Shown here: in pieces, positions 26,155-35,327 of the stretch
How the letters are laid out: each line of letters begins with the position of its first letter
Position numbering within the stretch: the first letter of the stretch is position 1
Assembly: GCF_019024285.1 (NCBI RefSeq)
Contig: NZ_WMKZ01000013.1
Coordinates: forward strand, 45,502 to 109,501
Length of the DNA stretch: 64,000 nt
DNA from: Alkalihalobacterium elongatum
GTDB lineage: Bacteria; Bacillota; Bacilli; Bacillales; Bacillaceae_F
Direction of reading: 5' to 3'
Made by a program: the position numbers and the translations under genes
Notes under the pieces: model-generated
The model's database searches: none
What the model was told of the DNA's origin: nothing
The model's input: the letters and a program-made list of their open reading frames with translations, nothing else

Positions 26155-28313
26155 TATTTCGCTCCCTTTTCTTTTGGATCATCAGGATATTCAATACGAG
26201 AATGGAAAGTACCTTGTAAAGTTTCATACATCGATACCGCTACTTTATCTAGTTCTTTTAAAGTAAGGTCACATTCATTAAATTGCCCATCTTCAAGACG
26301 ATCATTTACGATCTTACGTATCATCGCCAGTATTTTATCTGGTGTTGGCTTATTTAATGATCTTACAGCTGCCTCAATACAATCAGCTATACCTACAATC
26401 GCTGCTTCTTTCGTTTGAGCTTTAGGTCCAGGGTACCTAAATTGCTCTTCAGGTATCTTCTGTTCCGTTTCTTGATTAGCTTTATGGTAAAAATACTTTA
26501 ACAGTGTTGTACCATGGTGCTGCTCTGCAATATCGATAATTTCTTTTGGCATTTTATATTCCTTTAACATGTCTGCACCATCATACGGGTGAGAAATGAT
26601 AATCGTCTTACTAAGCTGTGGAGAAATTTTATCATGTGGATTATCAATCTTCATTTGATTTTCAATGAAAAAGTGCGGGCGTTTTGTTTTTCCAATATCA
26701 TGATAATAAGACCCAACTCTTGCTAGTAATCCATTTGCTCCTATCGATTCACAAGCTGCCTCAGCTAAGTTTCCTACTACCACACTATGATGGTAGGTCC
26801 CTGGGGCTTCCAATAGGATTTTTCTTAAAAGCGGATGATTTGGGTTAGAAAGCTCAATAAGTTTTGTCGTCGATAATATACCAAAACCAGCTTCAAAAAA
26901 TGGGACTAGACCAAGTGTCAATACAGCGGCAATAAACCCTGATAAGAAAGCGAACCCTAAATGCATTCCAATTTCAATCCAGCCTTGTTGAAATCCCTTT
27001 AACAATAAGATCGATATAATCGTTACCATATTAATAAACGAAACAAAGAGTCCTGCTTTTAAAATTCGTGTCATGCTTGTTGATCGACCTAAGAAATAAA
27101 CACCAGCAAAACAACTGAATAAAATGTATACACCAAACGTAAAATTAAATGTACCTACTGCATCATTGTTAAAGATAATACTAGCAATTATCGCAAAAAA
27201 TATGCTGGAAAATAACGCAATTCTTTGATGAATTAACGTAGTTAACAACATCGCTCCTACTGCTACAGGTACAATTAAACCTATTGCTACAATATCAAGC
27301 CTTTCAATTAAACTCGTGATTTTCATAACGGATACACCGATAAAGAAAATAAGAATAAACATGAGCAAATGACTATTATTCGTCTTTACACTTGTTTGTG
27401 CTTCGTTAAGATAATATGCAAGCATACCGACCATTAGTAGGACTAATAGAGCTAAACCTAAATAAGGATATATATTAAATGCATCATCTAATAGGCCAAC
27501 CATCCGTATTTGTTCGTAAATCTCATGGTTAATTAACTCACCTTGCTTAACGAGTAGCTGACCTTCTCGAATAATAACAGGCTCTACTGATTCAACTGCT
27601 TCTTGTTGAAGACGTTCTGTTGCTTTATCGTCATAAATATAATTAGGTATAATGGCGAATTGGGCTGTTTCAATCATAGCATCATGCAAACGGTTTGATA
27701 CTGTTAATATGGCAATCTTATCTTTTACAGACCGTTTAGCTTGAGCTAAATCGTTAATAGCAATTCTCTCGCTCATGACTGCATGTACGGCATTAGTAGT
27801 TGTTTCTCTTGCAACTTGTAATTGACTACTAGAAGATAATAATAATGTTCGTACCGTTTCATCTGAAAGTTCATTCGTTGTCCCAGAAGAAATAACTTCT
27901 TGAACATAATTTAAACGATCTTCTAAACTTAAGTTCTCATTTTCTCCCTCTGATTCTGACTCTGTTTTTGTCATTTCTTCATTGACTAAATGAATCAAAT
28001 CAAAAATATCATTTATTTTTTCAACTTGCATTTGTGTATATTCTTTTTTCAATACATAAACAGGTTGGACTGATTCAAGTAATTCCTTCCGCTTCTGTTC
28101 CGTTGCAATTTTATTTTCCACTGTAATCGGAGCTCGAATATCTTGTTCTGCCACTGTGGACATTCGAACTTCAACCTTTTCTGGGATAATATTATCCAGC
28201 ATTGCAAGAAATAAGAACACTGCTAATATGATAAATAGAACACCACGCAAGTAACGGTGATCCTTTATTCTTTTCCACCACGTCATTTGATCGATCGGGG
28301 AACGTTTATTCAT
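26154..28313 (-). CDS. pgpH: Cyclic di-AMP phosphodiesterase PgpH (7TM-HD protein, YqfF)
   Basis: A 719-residue membrane protein that hydrolyses cyclic di-AMP and so tunes potassium and osmotic balance. The order is an N-terminal TM (about 20-42), a large extracytoplasmic 7TMR-HDED domain (about 45-285), seven TM helices (about 290-480) and a cytoplasmic HD domain. Metal residues are visible in TYHHSVVVGNLAEAA (about 515) and SYYHDIGKTKRPHFF (about 543-557), with SHPYDG and AEQHHGTT later. The length is normal. A 219-bp gap separates it from phoH; I see no gene in it. Confidence 0.94.
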   Translation of the reverse strand: MNKRSPIDQMTWWKRIKDHRYLRGVLFIILAVFLFLAMLDNIIPEKVEVRMSTVAEQDIRAPITVENKIATEQKRKELLESVQPVYVLKKEYTQMQVEKINDIFDLIHLVNEEMTKTESESEGENENLSLEDRLNYVQEVISSGTTNELSDETVRTLLLSSSSQLQVARETTTNAVHAVMSERIAINDLAQAKRSVKDKIAILTVSNRLHDAMIETAQFAIIPNYIYDDKATERLQQEAVESVEPVIIREGQLLVKQGELINHEIYEQIRMVGLLDDAFNIYPYLGLALLVLLMVGMLAYYLNEAQTSVKTNNSHLLMFILIFFIGVSVMKITSLIERLDIVAIGLIVPVAVGAMLLTTLIHQRIALFSSIFFAIIASIIFNNDAVGTFNFTFGVYILFSCFAGVYFLGRSTSMTRILKAGLFVSFINMVTIISILLLKGFQQGWIEIGMHLGFAFLSGFIAAVLTLGLVPFFEAGFGILSTTKLIELSNPNHPLLRKILLEAPGTYHHSVVVGNLAEAACESIGANGLLARVGSYYHDIGKTKRPHFFIENQMKIDNPHDKISPQLSKTIIISHPYDGADMLKEYKMPKEIIDIAEQHHGTTLLKYFYHKANQETEQKIPEEQFRYPGPKAQTKEAAIVGIADCIEAAVRSLNKPTPDKILAMIRKIVNDRLEDGQFNECDLTLKELDKVAVSMYETLQGTFHSRIEYPDDPKEKGAK

Positions 28314-28532
28314 GATCGGTCACCTCTTATTTTGAAAACCTAATACTTCTTTCATGTTTGTCCAACAAATATTGTTTTAAACTACAACTGAAATAATAAC
28401 GAATAGGATAAAGAGGGCGACTCATAAGTACTTTTGCCAACGCTTTATTAGATAATAGTGTCTCACCTTGTTTGAGCAGCTAAGTATCATAGCGTGGCCT
28501 GGTACTTTGTAAATGGGTCACCCTCAGAACAA

Positions 28533-29507
28533 TTACTTTTCTTTTTCTCTTTTTTCAGATTGATCATACGCATCTAGTATCCGTTGTACAAGTGTATGGC
28601 GAACGACGTCGGATTGTTGTAAGTAAATAAAATCCACCCCTTGTACATTACCTAATACATCAATTCCAACTTTTAATCCAGATCTTTTTCCTTTAGGTAA
28701 ATCAATTTGAGTTAAATCTCCATTTACTACCATTTTTGAACCGAAACCTAATCGCGTTAAAAACATCTTCATTTGTTCTTGTGTTGTATTTTGAGCTTCA
28801 TCTAGGATAACAAAAGAATCGTCTAATGTTCGACCTCTCATGTATGCTAATGGAGCCACTTCAATTGTACCTCGCTCCATTAGTCTTAGCGTTTGTTCAA
28901 CACCTAAAATATCATGAAGGGCATCATATAATGGACGTAAATATGGATCGACCTTTTCCTTTAAATCACCTGGTAAAAAGCCTAAGCTTTCGCCAGCTTC
29001 AACTGCTGGACGTGTAAGGACAATTTTCTTCACTTGTCCCTCTTTTAGTGCTGTTACAGCCATGACTACTGCTAAATAGGTTTTACCAGTTCCTGCAGGA
29101 CCTATCCCAAACACGAGATCGCGTTTTCTAATAGCAGAAACATAATGTTTCTGTCCTAGCGTCTTAATCAATACAGGTTTGCCTTTAGCATTGACCGTCA
29201 GCTTTTCTTGATATAGATGAAGAAGTTCTTCTAGCATACCTTTTTCAGCTAATTGAATAGCATACACAACATCTCGTTCAGACAATGATGTCCCTTGGCG
29301 TAAAAGCTTTAACATCGTTTCTAAAACGTCTTTCACGATTTGAACCGCTTCATCATCACCCTTAATTGAAAGGTCTTCACCTCGAGTCGTTATTTGAACA
29401 CCGAGTTTTTCTTCAATCCGTTTTAAATGAGCGTCATTAGGACCATATAATCGTTGAACTTCATTCTGATCTTTAATTTCTAATGGAATATTCTTCATTT
29501 GTGACAA
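28533..29507 (-). CDS. phoH: PhoH-like ATPase
   Basis: A P-loop ATPase of the PhoH family; despite the name its cellular role in Bacillus is unclear, with RNA-related roles proposed. Walker A GPAGTGKTYLAV is about 140-151 and Walker B FVILDEAQNTT is about 231-241. An N-terminal KH-like region (RIEEKLGVQITTRGEDLSI) is present. I choose TTG 29507, ten bases after AAGGAG, giving 324 residues. TTG 29516 is too close to the site and ATG 29498 too far. It is coupled to yqfD, whose stop lies five bases upstream. Confidence 0.92.
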   Translation of the reverse strand: MSQMKNIPLEIKDQNEVQRLYGPNDAHLKRIEEKLGVQITTRGEDLSIKGDDEAVQIVKDVLETMLKLLRQGTSLSERDVVYAIQLAEKGMLEELLHLYQEKLTVNAKGKPVLIKTLGQKHYVSAIRKRDLVFGIGPAGTGKTYLAVVMAVTALKEGQVKKIVLTRPAVEAGESLGFLPGDLKEKVDPYLRPLYDALHDILGVEQTLRLMERGTIEVAPLAYMRGRTLDDSFVILDEAQNTTQEQMKMFLTRLGFGSKMVVNGDLTQIDLPKGKRSGLKVGIDVLGNVQGVDFIYLQQSDVVRHTLVQRILDAYDQSEKREKEK

Positions 29508-29512
29508 TAGCC

Positions 29513-30700
29513 TCAATCTCCTTGAATGATCGGTTGCTCCGTCGTAATATCTTCTATAACTTGGTAGTGAAGCTTTAATTTAACTTTACCATTCTCAACG
29601 TCTTGGTGCAAAACTTTTTCACCTTTTATTGTTGCATCCTCTGGTAAACGCTCCATCAATTCTTCTCTGGCCATCTTTTTGCCCACTTTTACTGCATCCT
29701 CAACTGTGTACTCTCTCTCTACTTCATTTTTTTCTAACCACTGCTTTTTCTTATATTGCACAGGTATCGTCCAATTTAAAAGTTTTATTGAATGTTTTCT
29801 TTCAAAAACCTCCGCGTTTTCAAATGAATGTTTTTTCCATCCCCAAACAGGTAGGTCAAAGTTAAAGATACTTACATAATGGTAAGTCTTACCTTCCCCT
29901 GTTAACGTTTCAAAACGGTTAACCAATGGTACCTTCACTTCAGACTTGTACCAAATTTCACCAAGCACACTTCCTTTTGCAGGAACAATCTGCGTATTTC
30001 CTTCTTTTCCAATAAATCCAGAAACGAGTAAATCACCTTTATTAACAAACTCATTCCTACGTACAAGTACTTGACCTTGCTCAATAAACATATCGTGAAT
30101 AATTGCTTTTTTCTTAGCTACTAGATGTCTCGGATTTAATCTTTCCTGTTTTTCAGGTAAGGTTTGCTCTACAACACTAAATTGAAAGGTTGTACCATTT
30201 AATTTGACACCAATCCACGTCGCATCCTCAACATTATCCGTAACCTTCTTTTGTATTTCTTCCACGCTAGGAAGCATAAAAATAAACTTTCCTCGCTCAA
30301 TCCCCATTTCTCCAACAGCTAGACGAAGTTGATGTTCAACCTTCGGAGATGCACCCTCAATTGAAATGTTCCACACCATATTTGAAAGAATAAGAAGAAT
30401 GATAACAAAAGAAATAATACCTGCAGTAAATCCGCCTCTTTTCCACATCTTCTTATAAAAGAATGGTAACCCTCTCCGCTCTGTAAAAGACACCTTACAG
30501 CTTGTCATACGTAAAAGGGGCCTTAGACGCTTAACGTCTTCTAAGGCAATATAGCAAACGATTCTTTCTTCCCCCACTCTTTTTATGTTCCAAATATGAA
30601 TATCATATTCAATACATCGATTTAAAAACCGCTCTCCATACGGGCCATCTATCCTCATTCTGGCATAGCCATAAAGAAAGTTTATCCAAACATTTTTCAT
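29513..30700 (-). CDS. yqfD: Sporulation protein YqfD
   Basis: A mother-cell sporulation protein with a related sequence to stage IV proteins; the exact function is unknown. From ATG 30700 (six bases after AGGAGG) it has 395 residues. A cytoplasmic N-terminus (YGYARMRIDGPYGERFLNRC) is followed by one TM helix (about 92-112) and a large extracytoplasmic region with IGVKLNGTTFQFSVVEQTLP (about 160-179) and VVRRN-like LVRRNEFVNKGDLLVSG (about 210-226). It directly follows yqfC, as in all spore formers I know. Confidence 0.92.
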   Translation of the reverse strand: MKNVWINFLYGYARMRIDGPYGERFLNRCIEYDIHIWNIKRVGEERIVCYIALEDVKRLRPLLRMTSCKVSFTERRGLPFFYKKMWKRGGFTAGIISFVIILLILSNMVWNISIEGASPKVEHQLRLAVGEMGIERGKFIFMLPSVEEIQKKVTDNVEDATWIGVKLNGTTFQFSVVEQTLPEKQERLNPRHLVAKKKAIIHDMFIEQGQVLVRRNEFVNKGDLLVSGFIGKEGNTQIVPAKGSVLGEIWYKSEVKVPLVNRFETLTGEGKTYHYVSIFNFDLPVWGWKKHSFENAEVFERKHSIKLLNWTIPVQYKKKQWLEKNEVEREYTVEDAVKVGKKMAREELMERLPEDATIKGEKVLHQDVENGKVKLKLHYQVIEDITTEQPIIQGD

Positions 30701-30724
30701 TGTCATCCTCCTGCTAACTATGAT

Positions 30725-31006
30725 CTATTCATTAATAAATAAGACTTTATCGATCTTTCCTTCCAATAGGAGTTCTTCAGGAAGTATAGTCTTGATGACA
30801 AATTGTTCTCCTTTGATTAAAAGCTGACCTTGAGACAATAATAAACGGATCTCTTCATTCGAAAACTGAAGGACACCGCGATGATTTTCAATATAAATAT
30901 GAATTTGTCCTATCATTGTAATGCGGGGTAGATCCATCATTACATCAGGTGGTAGCTCCATCTGGTCTGTTAGAAATTTCTTCACTTGTTGTCGCCACTT
31001 TTTCAT
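30725..31006 (-). CDS. yqfC: Sporulation protein YqfC
   Basis: A 93-residue YabP/YqfC family protein made in the mother cell. Conserved features are ELPPDVMMDLPRITMIGQIH (about 17-36), IENHRGVLQFSNEEIRL (about 40-56) and the C-terminal ILPEELLLEGKI. YabP/YqfC proteins form small beta-rich domains tied to spore coat or cortex formation. It starts behind a strong AGGAGG site and precedes yqfD by 24 bases. A sigma-E promoter would be expected; I could not point to a convincing one. Confidence 0.9.
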   Translation of the reverse strand: MKKWRQQVKKFLTDQMELPPDVMMDLPRITMIGQIHIYIENHRGVLQFSNEEIRLLLSQGQLLIKGEQFVIKTILPEELLLEGKIDKVLFINE

Positions 31007-31383
31007 CAGAGAACCTCCTCTCCTCTCATTTTTATGACAGTAAGAGTTTGACTATCACTATAAAATGAAACTTTTTTCAGCAGAGGGGTTCCTTTTTCCC
31101 TACAAAAATTAGTTGAACCAATCAAGGTAGCTAAGCCGCCACACGATGTGGTTGACACAGACGTTGACACAAGTGGACAAGGCGACCTTAATCTGCGCTT
31201 AATCGTCCCCCACTTAGCCTTTTTTGCTTTACAGAGGATTGAAGAAGTTGGCGTATTAGCTTCACTTAAACTAGATAAAATAAAAAAACATTCATCAAAA
31301 TTGGTAAAAGAGCATGTCTTTTTTAAATTTATCCTTTTGAAGATATATAAAATGTTGAACAATAATCTAGAACTGTATTTCAA
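31006..31383 (-). CDS. Doubtful ORF between the floA-operon terminator and yqfC
   Basis: A 125-codon frame opening at TTG 31383 with no ribosome site and ending ATGA over the yqfC start. The first 45 residues look like chance translation of AT-rich DNA. The last 50 (CPLVSTSVSTTSCGGLATLI, then KGTPLLKKVSFYSDSQTLTVIK) are more even in composition. The opposite strand carries an 82-codon frame (31148-31396) over the same stretch, also without a ribosome site. Neither is recognised. The region is 390 bp of otherwise unassigned DNA and might instead be a leader RNA for yqfC. Confidence 0.22.
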   Translation of the reverse strand: MKYSSRLLFNILYIFKRINLKKTCSFTNFDECFFILSSLSEANTPTSSILCKAKKAKWGTIKRRLRSPCPLVSTSVSTTSCGGLATLIGSTNFCREKGTPLLKKVSFYSDSQTLTVIKMRGEEVL

Positions 31384-31400
31384 AATTATGCTTTAATACA

Positions 31401-31436
31401 AAAAAACAGAGCTAAGAATTAACTTAGCCCTGTTTT
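31401..31436 (-). terminator. Terminator of the yqeZ-floA-yqfB operon
   Basis: AACAG and GCTAAG (31405-31416) pair with CTTAGC and CTGTT (31423-31434), with a single mismatch. A run of seven T follows on the minus strand. Confidence 0.85.
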
Positions 31437-31451
31437 AATTAAATGTACTAT

Positions 31452-31973
31452 TTATCTTTTGCTTGAATAGGAACGAGTAGCTCGAGGCTTCCCTAAGATC
31501 TCTGACCAAATAATCCCTTTCATCGCATCTTGTTGTGAGATATTTTGAAAATCAAGTTCAAGTTTAGGCTTTTTTCTTCCTATCTCATTACTAGTAATTG
31601 GAGAATCGCTGATCGCAGCATTCGTTGCATGTTCTACCTTCTTCAATTTCTTACGTTTTTCTTCTAGTTGATTACGAAGTTTCTCCATTTCTGTTCGACG
31701 ATCCGAAGTGGTAACAACTTCTTTATGAATCGGCTCAAATGAAGGTTCAAAAGAAGGCTCAACTTCTCTAGCTACCGTTGGTTTGTCTCTTTCTACAGGA
31801 GCTTGTTCTTGACGGAAAATTTCCTTCCAGTCAATTTCTTGTTCTCTTTGTGGCCTTTTCCCTTGTTCAGCCTCTTTTTTAGACTCTGCTTGCCTGCTAA
31901 AGAAGTTCCACAAAGCACCTAGAATTAGTATGACAAAAAAGATATTCCCTAATAAGAAATCAAGGATATTCAA
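31452..31973 (-). CDS. YqfB-like single-pass membrane protein
   Basis: Third gene of the NfeD-flotillin operon, 173 residues. The N-terminus is one transmembrane helix (about 4-23, LDFLLGNIFFVILILGALW) followed by a long charged, Lys/Glu-rich cytoplasmic region with predicted coiled coil near 95-115 (RTEMEKLRNQLEEKRKKLKK). The C-terminus is GIIWSEILGKPRATRSYSSKR. Position matches B. subtilis yqfB, but I cannot confirm homology by sequence, so no symbol is given. It probably works with flotillin in membrane organisation, inferred from the operon only. Confidence 0.75.
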   Translation of the reverse strand: MNILDFLLGNIFFVILILGALWNFFSRQAESKKEAEQGKRPQREQEIDWKEIFRQEQAPVERDKPTVAREVEPSFEPSFEPIHKEVVTTSDRRTEMEKLRNQLEEKRKKLKKVEHATNAAISDSPITSNEIGRKKPKLELDFQNISQQDAMKGIIWSEILGKPRATRSYSSKR

Positions 31974-31996
31974 TGTTAACTCCTCCTTTTAGAGGA

Positions 31997-32995
31997 TTAT
32001 TTACCGTACTTTTTATCATCGTCACTATCATTTGTTGCTTTACCAATTGAGTCTCTCATATCTGTATCAGCCATGATGTTTTGATAGTTGACGTAGTCCA
32101 TAACACCCATATGACCACTACGAAGAGCTTCAGAAAGAGCCATCGGAACTTCAGCCTCTGCTTCAACAACCTTCGCTCTCATTTCTTCAACTTTCGCTTT
32201 CATTTCTTGTTCTTTCGCTACAGCCATTGCACGACGTTCTTCGGCTTTAGCCTGTGCAATTTTCTTATCTGCTTCTGCTTGGTCTGTTTGAAGCTCGGCA
32301 CCAATGTTTTTACCGATATCAATGTCTGCAATATCAATTGAAAGGATTTCAAAAGCTGTTCCAGCATCTAAACCTTTCGTTAATACTGTTTGAGAAATCA
32401 TATCAGGATTTTCAAGTACTTTTTTGTGATTAGTAGCAGAACCGATTGTCGATACGATCCCTTCACCTACACGGGCAATTACAGTATCTTCACCAGCACC
32501 CCCGACTAGTCGGTCAATGTTGGCACGAACTGTAATACGCGCTTTCGCTTTAACTTCGATCCCATCCATCGCTACACCCGCAATAAATGGTGTTTCGATT
32601 ACTTTAGGGTTTACACTCATTTGTACTGCTTCTAAAACGTCACGACCAGCAAGATCGATAGCAGCCGCTCTTTCAAAGCTAAGATCAATATTAGCTCGCT
32701 GTGCAGCAATCAGTGCATTTACAACGCGGTCAACATTACCACCTGCTAAATAATGACCCTCTAATTTACTTGTGTTTAAATCAAGACCTGCTTTTACTGC
32801 TTTAATTAATGGATTTACAACACGCGCTGGAATTACTCGACGGAGCCTCATACCAACTAGTTCAAAAATACCAATTCTTACTCCAGCAGCTAATGCTGAA
32901 ATCCATAGCATTACTGGAACAAACGTAAATAATACTGCTAATGCAACAATAATTAAACCTAAAATAATGAGAATGAAAATATCTCCTTGTGGCAC
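31997..32995 (-). CDS. floA: Flotillin-like protein FloA
   Basis: A membrane scaffold protein of lipid microdomains, 332 residues. An N-terminal hydrophobic hairpin (about 5-40) is followed by [21 protein letters not shown] (about 44-64), the SPFH-like region ([37 protein letters not shown]) and a C-terminal Glu/Ala-rich coiled coil ([20 protein letters not shown]). It begins with GTG behind AGGGAGG. It lies three bases after yqeZ, and both are under a sigma-W promoter, as in B. subtilis. Confidence 0.95.
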   Translation of the reverse strand: MPQGDIFILIILGLIIVALAVLFTFVPVMLWISALAAGVRIGIFELVGMRLRRVIPARVVNPLIKAVKAGLDLNTSKLEGHYLAGGNVDRVVNALIAAQRANIDLSFERAAAIDLAGRDVLEAVQMSVNPKVIETPFIAGVAMDGIEVKAKARITVRANIDRLVGGAGEDTVIARVGEGIVSTIGSATNHKKVLENPDMISQTVLTKGLDAGTAFEILSIDIADIDIGKNIGAELQTDQAEADKKIAQAKAEERRAMAVAKEQEMKAKVEEMRAKVVEAEAEVPMALSEALRSGHMGVMDYVNYQNIMADTDMRDSIGKATNDSDDDKKYGK

Positions 32996-32997
32996 CT

Positions 32998-34350
32998 TTA
33001 TTCCTCCCTTTGTGTTTGTTTTCTAGCTTCTCTTACAACGATACGAGATCCAGAGGTATATACTACCTCTACTTTCTTACCTTGTTCAATATAACCTCCC
33101 TCGGAAACAACGTCAAGACGGTCATTACCGAATATAGCCATGCCAGAAGGCCTTAGTGGTGTCATAGTTTCGCCAACTTGCCCAACTAGTTCAGTCCTTG
33201 TTACATTTGAAATATAGCCTTCCTCGGTTGTAGTTGCACCAGTAAAAACGATTTTCTTCATAGGACCCCGATATCCAAAGTATTTAAATATTAGGATAGA
33301 TACGATAGTTGTAACTATAACTGCTATTAATAATGAAATTAAAATATTGACTGTCGAATATGACGCTAAAATCATACTGCCGATTATAGAACCAATCCCT
33401 AGTACTCCAAAAATACCAAAGCCTGGGACAAATATTTCAATAAGGATTAAAAGGATTCCAACTCCAAAAAGAATGACAGACTCCCATCCAGCGAACCCTG
33501 CAAATAAATGTCCAAAGAAAAATAGAAGCAAGGCTGAAAGTCCCATAATCCCAGGAACACCAAACCCTGGTGAATAAAGTTCAAGTACTAATCCTAAACT
33601 TCCTATGGATAAAAGAATAGGAATGACTACAGGGTGAGTTACAAAGCGTGCAATTTGTTCTGCAAAACTAATCTCCATGTCTTTTTCAATTGCATTTTCC
33701 AACTGTAAAAACTCAAGTAATTCTGCACGATTGCTCGCTAACGCATCCGCATAGCCGACTTCATATGCATCTCCTGATGTTAAGGTAAGAAATCGACCCT
33801 TTTCAGCATTGTACTCTGGCAAATCAACTGAATTATCCGCCATAGCCCTTGCGAACAAAGGATCACGATCATTTAGTTTTGCTGACTCCTCCATTTCAGC
33901 AATCCAATAGGATTGCATTTTCTCTTCCGCAGCATTACCAGCTGCATCAATGACACCAGCAGAGCCTATAAGCGCTCCAGGCGCCATTACAATTCGGTCT
34001 GCATTTAAAGAAATATATGCACCCGCAGAGATTGCATCTTTTACGATATACGCCGTAATTGGAATGTCGGTTTCTCTTAGCAACCTTGCAATATTACCAG
34101 CTGCATCGACCGCACCACCAGGAGTATCAATTTCCAAAACGATATGATCTGCACCTTCTTCTATAGCAGATTCAATAGAACGTTTCATAAATGCCTCTAG
34201 TCCTCGCTCCACTGTCTGTTCAACAGGAATGTAGTAAACAATAGGTTGTGATGTCGGGGTTTGACTATGTACGAATAATTGTATCGGTATAAGACAGAAA
34301 GCAGTAACCATAAATAATAAATACATTCTAACCATCAGCTTCCTACTCAA
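32998..34350 (-). CDS. yqeZ: Membrane-bound ClpP-class serine protease, long NfeD type (YqeZ)
   Basis: The long NfeD protein has a signal/TM segment (about 7-27), a ClpP-like protease domain, four or five TM helices (about 235-360) and a C-terminal OB-fold NfeD domain (about 375-445). In the protease domain [12 protein letters not shown] (about 73-84), [11 protein letters not shown] (about 106-116) and ALIGSAGVI (about 124-132) carry the expected catalytic serine and its surroundings. The family forms an operon with flotillin and is thought to process membrane proteins under envelope stress. At 450 residues it is full length. Confidence 0.92.
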   Translation of the reverse strand: MSRKLMVRMYLLFMVTAFCLIPIQLFVHSQTPTSQPIVYYIPVEQTVERGLEAFMKRSIESAIEEGADHIVLEIDTPGGAVDAAGNIARLLRETDIPITAYIVKDAISAGAYISLNADRIVMAPGALIGSAGVIDAAGNAAEEKMQSYWIAEMEESAKLNDRDPLFARAMADNSVDLPEYNAEKGRFLTLTSGDAYEVGYADALASNRAELLEFLQLENAIEKDMEISFAEQIARFVTHPVVIPILLSIGSLGLVLELYSPGFGVPGIMGLSALLLFFFGHLFAGFAGWESVILFGVGILLILIEIFVPGFGIFGVLGIGSIIGSMILASYSTVNILISLLIAVIVTTIVSILIFKYFGYRGPMKKIVFTGATTTEEGYISNVTRTELVGQVGETMTPLRPSGMAIFGNDRLDVVSEGGYIEQGKKVEVVYTSGSRIVVREARKQTQREE

Positions 34351-34387
34351 AACTTAACCCCCTTTCTAATTAGTTTGTTACTACATA

Positions 34388-34413
34388 TACGTTATTAGTA
34401 TAACAAGGTTTCA
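34388..34413 (-). promoter_or_regulatory. Sigma-W promoter of yqeZ-floA-yqfB
   Basis: On the minus strand, TGAAAC (34408-34413) and CGTA (34388-34391) are spaced by exactly 16 bases, an exact match to the Bacillus sigma-W consensus. It is 37 bases before the yqeZ start. The same operon is a sigma-W target in B. subtilis, where it responds to cell-envelope antibiotics. Confidence 0.85.
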
Positions 34414-34541
34414 CTTTTTTAACGAATAATTTAACAGTAAATTATTCTCATTAAAAATAATTATAATTTTGAAAATAAATCTTCATGTGTAAGCGTTAAA
34501 AAACGGTCCAATAGCAACAAAGTTTGCAAAACAGCCAAATA

Positions 34542-34573
34542 AAAAGAGCCTTGCATGATTGCAAGACTCTTTT
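34542..34573 (-). terminator. yqeY terminator
   Basis: AAAAGAG and CTTGCA pair with TGCAAG and CTCTTTT with one mismatch and a short loop. It lies 7 bases past the yqeY stop. The minus-strand product ends in T residues. Confidence 0.82.
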
Positions 34574-34579
34574 CTCACT

Positions 34580-35023
34580 TTATGATAAATGCTGTTGAAC
34601 GAGGCGATTCACAAGACCGCCATCAGCTTTGCCTTTTACCTTTGGCATAATTGCTCCCATTACTTTTCCAAAGTCAGCTTTAGAAGTAGCACCCACCTCT
34701 TTAATCGTTTCTTGAACGATACGAATTACTTCTTCTTCAGATAGCTGTTCTGGTAAGTACTGCTGAAGAACTTCAATTTCTCCGTGCAACTTTGAAGCTA
34801 AATCATCGCGGTTGGCCTTTTCAAACTCATGGAGGGATTCCCTGCGTTGCTTGAGTTCGCGGTTAAGTACCGTCAGTGTTTCATCTTCAGAAAGCTCACG
34901 TCCAAGTTTGATTTGTTCGTTCTGCAACGAAGATTTCACCATACGGATAACAGAGAGCTTTTCCTTCTCTTTGTTTTTCATCGCTGCCTTCATATCATCA
35001 GTAAGACGATCTAGAAGATTCAA
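34580..35023 (-). CDS. yqeY: GatB/YqeY domain protein
   Basis: A 147-residue protein made of the helical domain found at the C-terminus of GatB; it may bind tRNA but its role is unknown. It reads [20 protein letters not shown] at the start and [20 protein letters not shown] (about 113-132) near the end, matching YqeY throughout. I use TTG 35023, eight bases after AGAGGG. The GTG at 35032 is inside that site. It follows rpsU by 22 bases, as in B. subtilis. Confidence 0.93.
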   Translation of the reverse strand: MNLLDRLTDDMKAAMKNKEKEKLSVIRMVKSSLQNEQIKLGRELSEDETLTVLNRELKQRRESLHEFEKANRDDLASKLHGEIEVLQQYLPEQLSEEEVIRIVQETIKEVGATSKADFGKVMGAIMPKVKGKADGGLVNRLVQQHLS

Positions 35024-35045
35024 TCGATACACCCTCTCTTACGAA

Positions 35046-35219
35046 TTAGAACTTGCGCTTTCTTGCTGCCTCAGATTTTTTCTTACGCTTTACACTAGGC
35101 TTTTCATAGTGCTTACGCTTTTTCACTTCAGCCAATGTACCTTCTTTTGAAAGTGATCTCTTGAAGCGACGAAGAGCAGCATCGATCGATTCATTTTTGC
35201 GAACACGAGTTTCTGCCAT
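35046..35219 (-). CDS. rpsU: 30S ribosomal protein S21
   Basis: A 57-residue basic protein of the small subunit involved in initiation. The sequence [20 protein letters not shown] is the typical N-terminal helix, and the C-terminal half is Lys/Arg-rich. The start ATG 35219 is behind GGAGGGA; the frame extends eight codons further through that site. A consensus sigma-A promoter lies 60 bases upstream, with a hairpin in the leader. It is co-transcribed with yqeY. Confidence 0.97.
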   Translation of the reverse strand: MAETRVRKNESIDAALRRFKRSLSKEGTLAEVKKRKHYEKPSVKRKKKSEAARKRKF

Positions 35220-35252
35220 TTTATTTCCCTCCCTCCGAAACAACCAACTAAC

Positions 35253-35277
35253 GACTTGAAAAAAACAAGTCTTTTTT
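35253..35277 (+). terminator. Hairpin with T run on the plus strand in the rpsU leader
   Basis: GACTTG, seven A, CAAGTC and then six T form a terminator-like structure on the plus strand, although no plus-strand gene precedes it. On the minus strand it is a stem-loop within the rpsU 5' leader, between promoter and ribosome site. Confidence 0.45.
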
Positions 35278-35278
35278 G

Positions 35279-35307
35279 ATTATAATACATAAGACTGCTT
35301 CGGTCAA
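35279..35307 (-). promoter_or_regulatory. Sigma-A promoter of rpsU-yqeY
   Basis: On the minus strand, -35 TTGACC (35302-35307) and -10 TATAAT (35279-35284) are spaced by 17 bases. Confidence 0.8.
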
Positions 35308-35327
35308 CCTTAACTTGTCTCTTGCTT

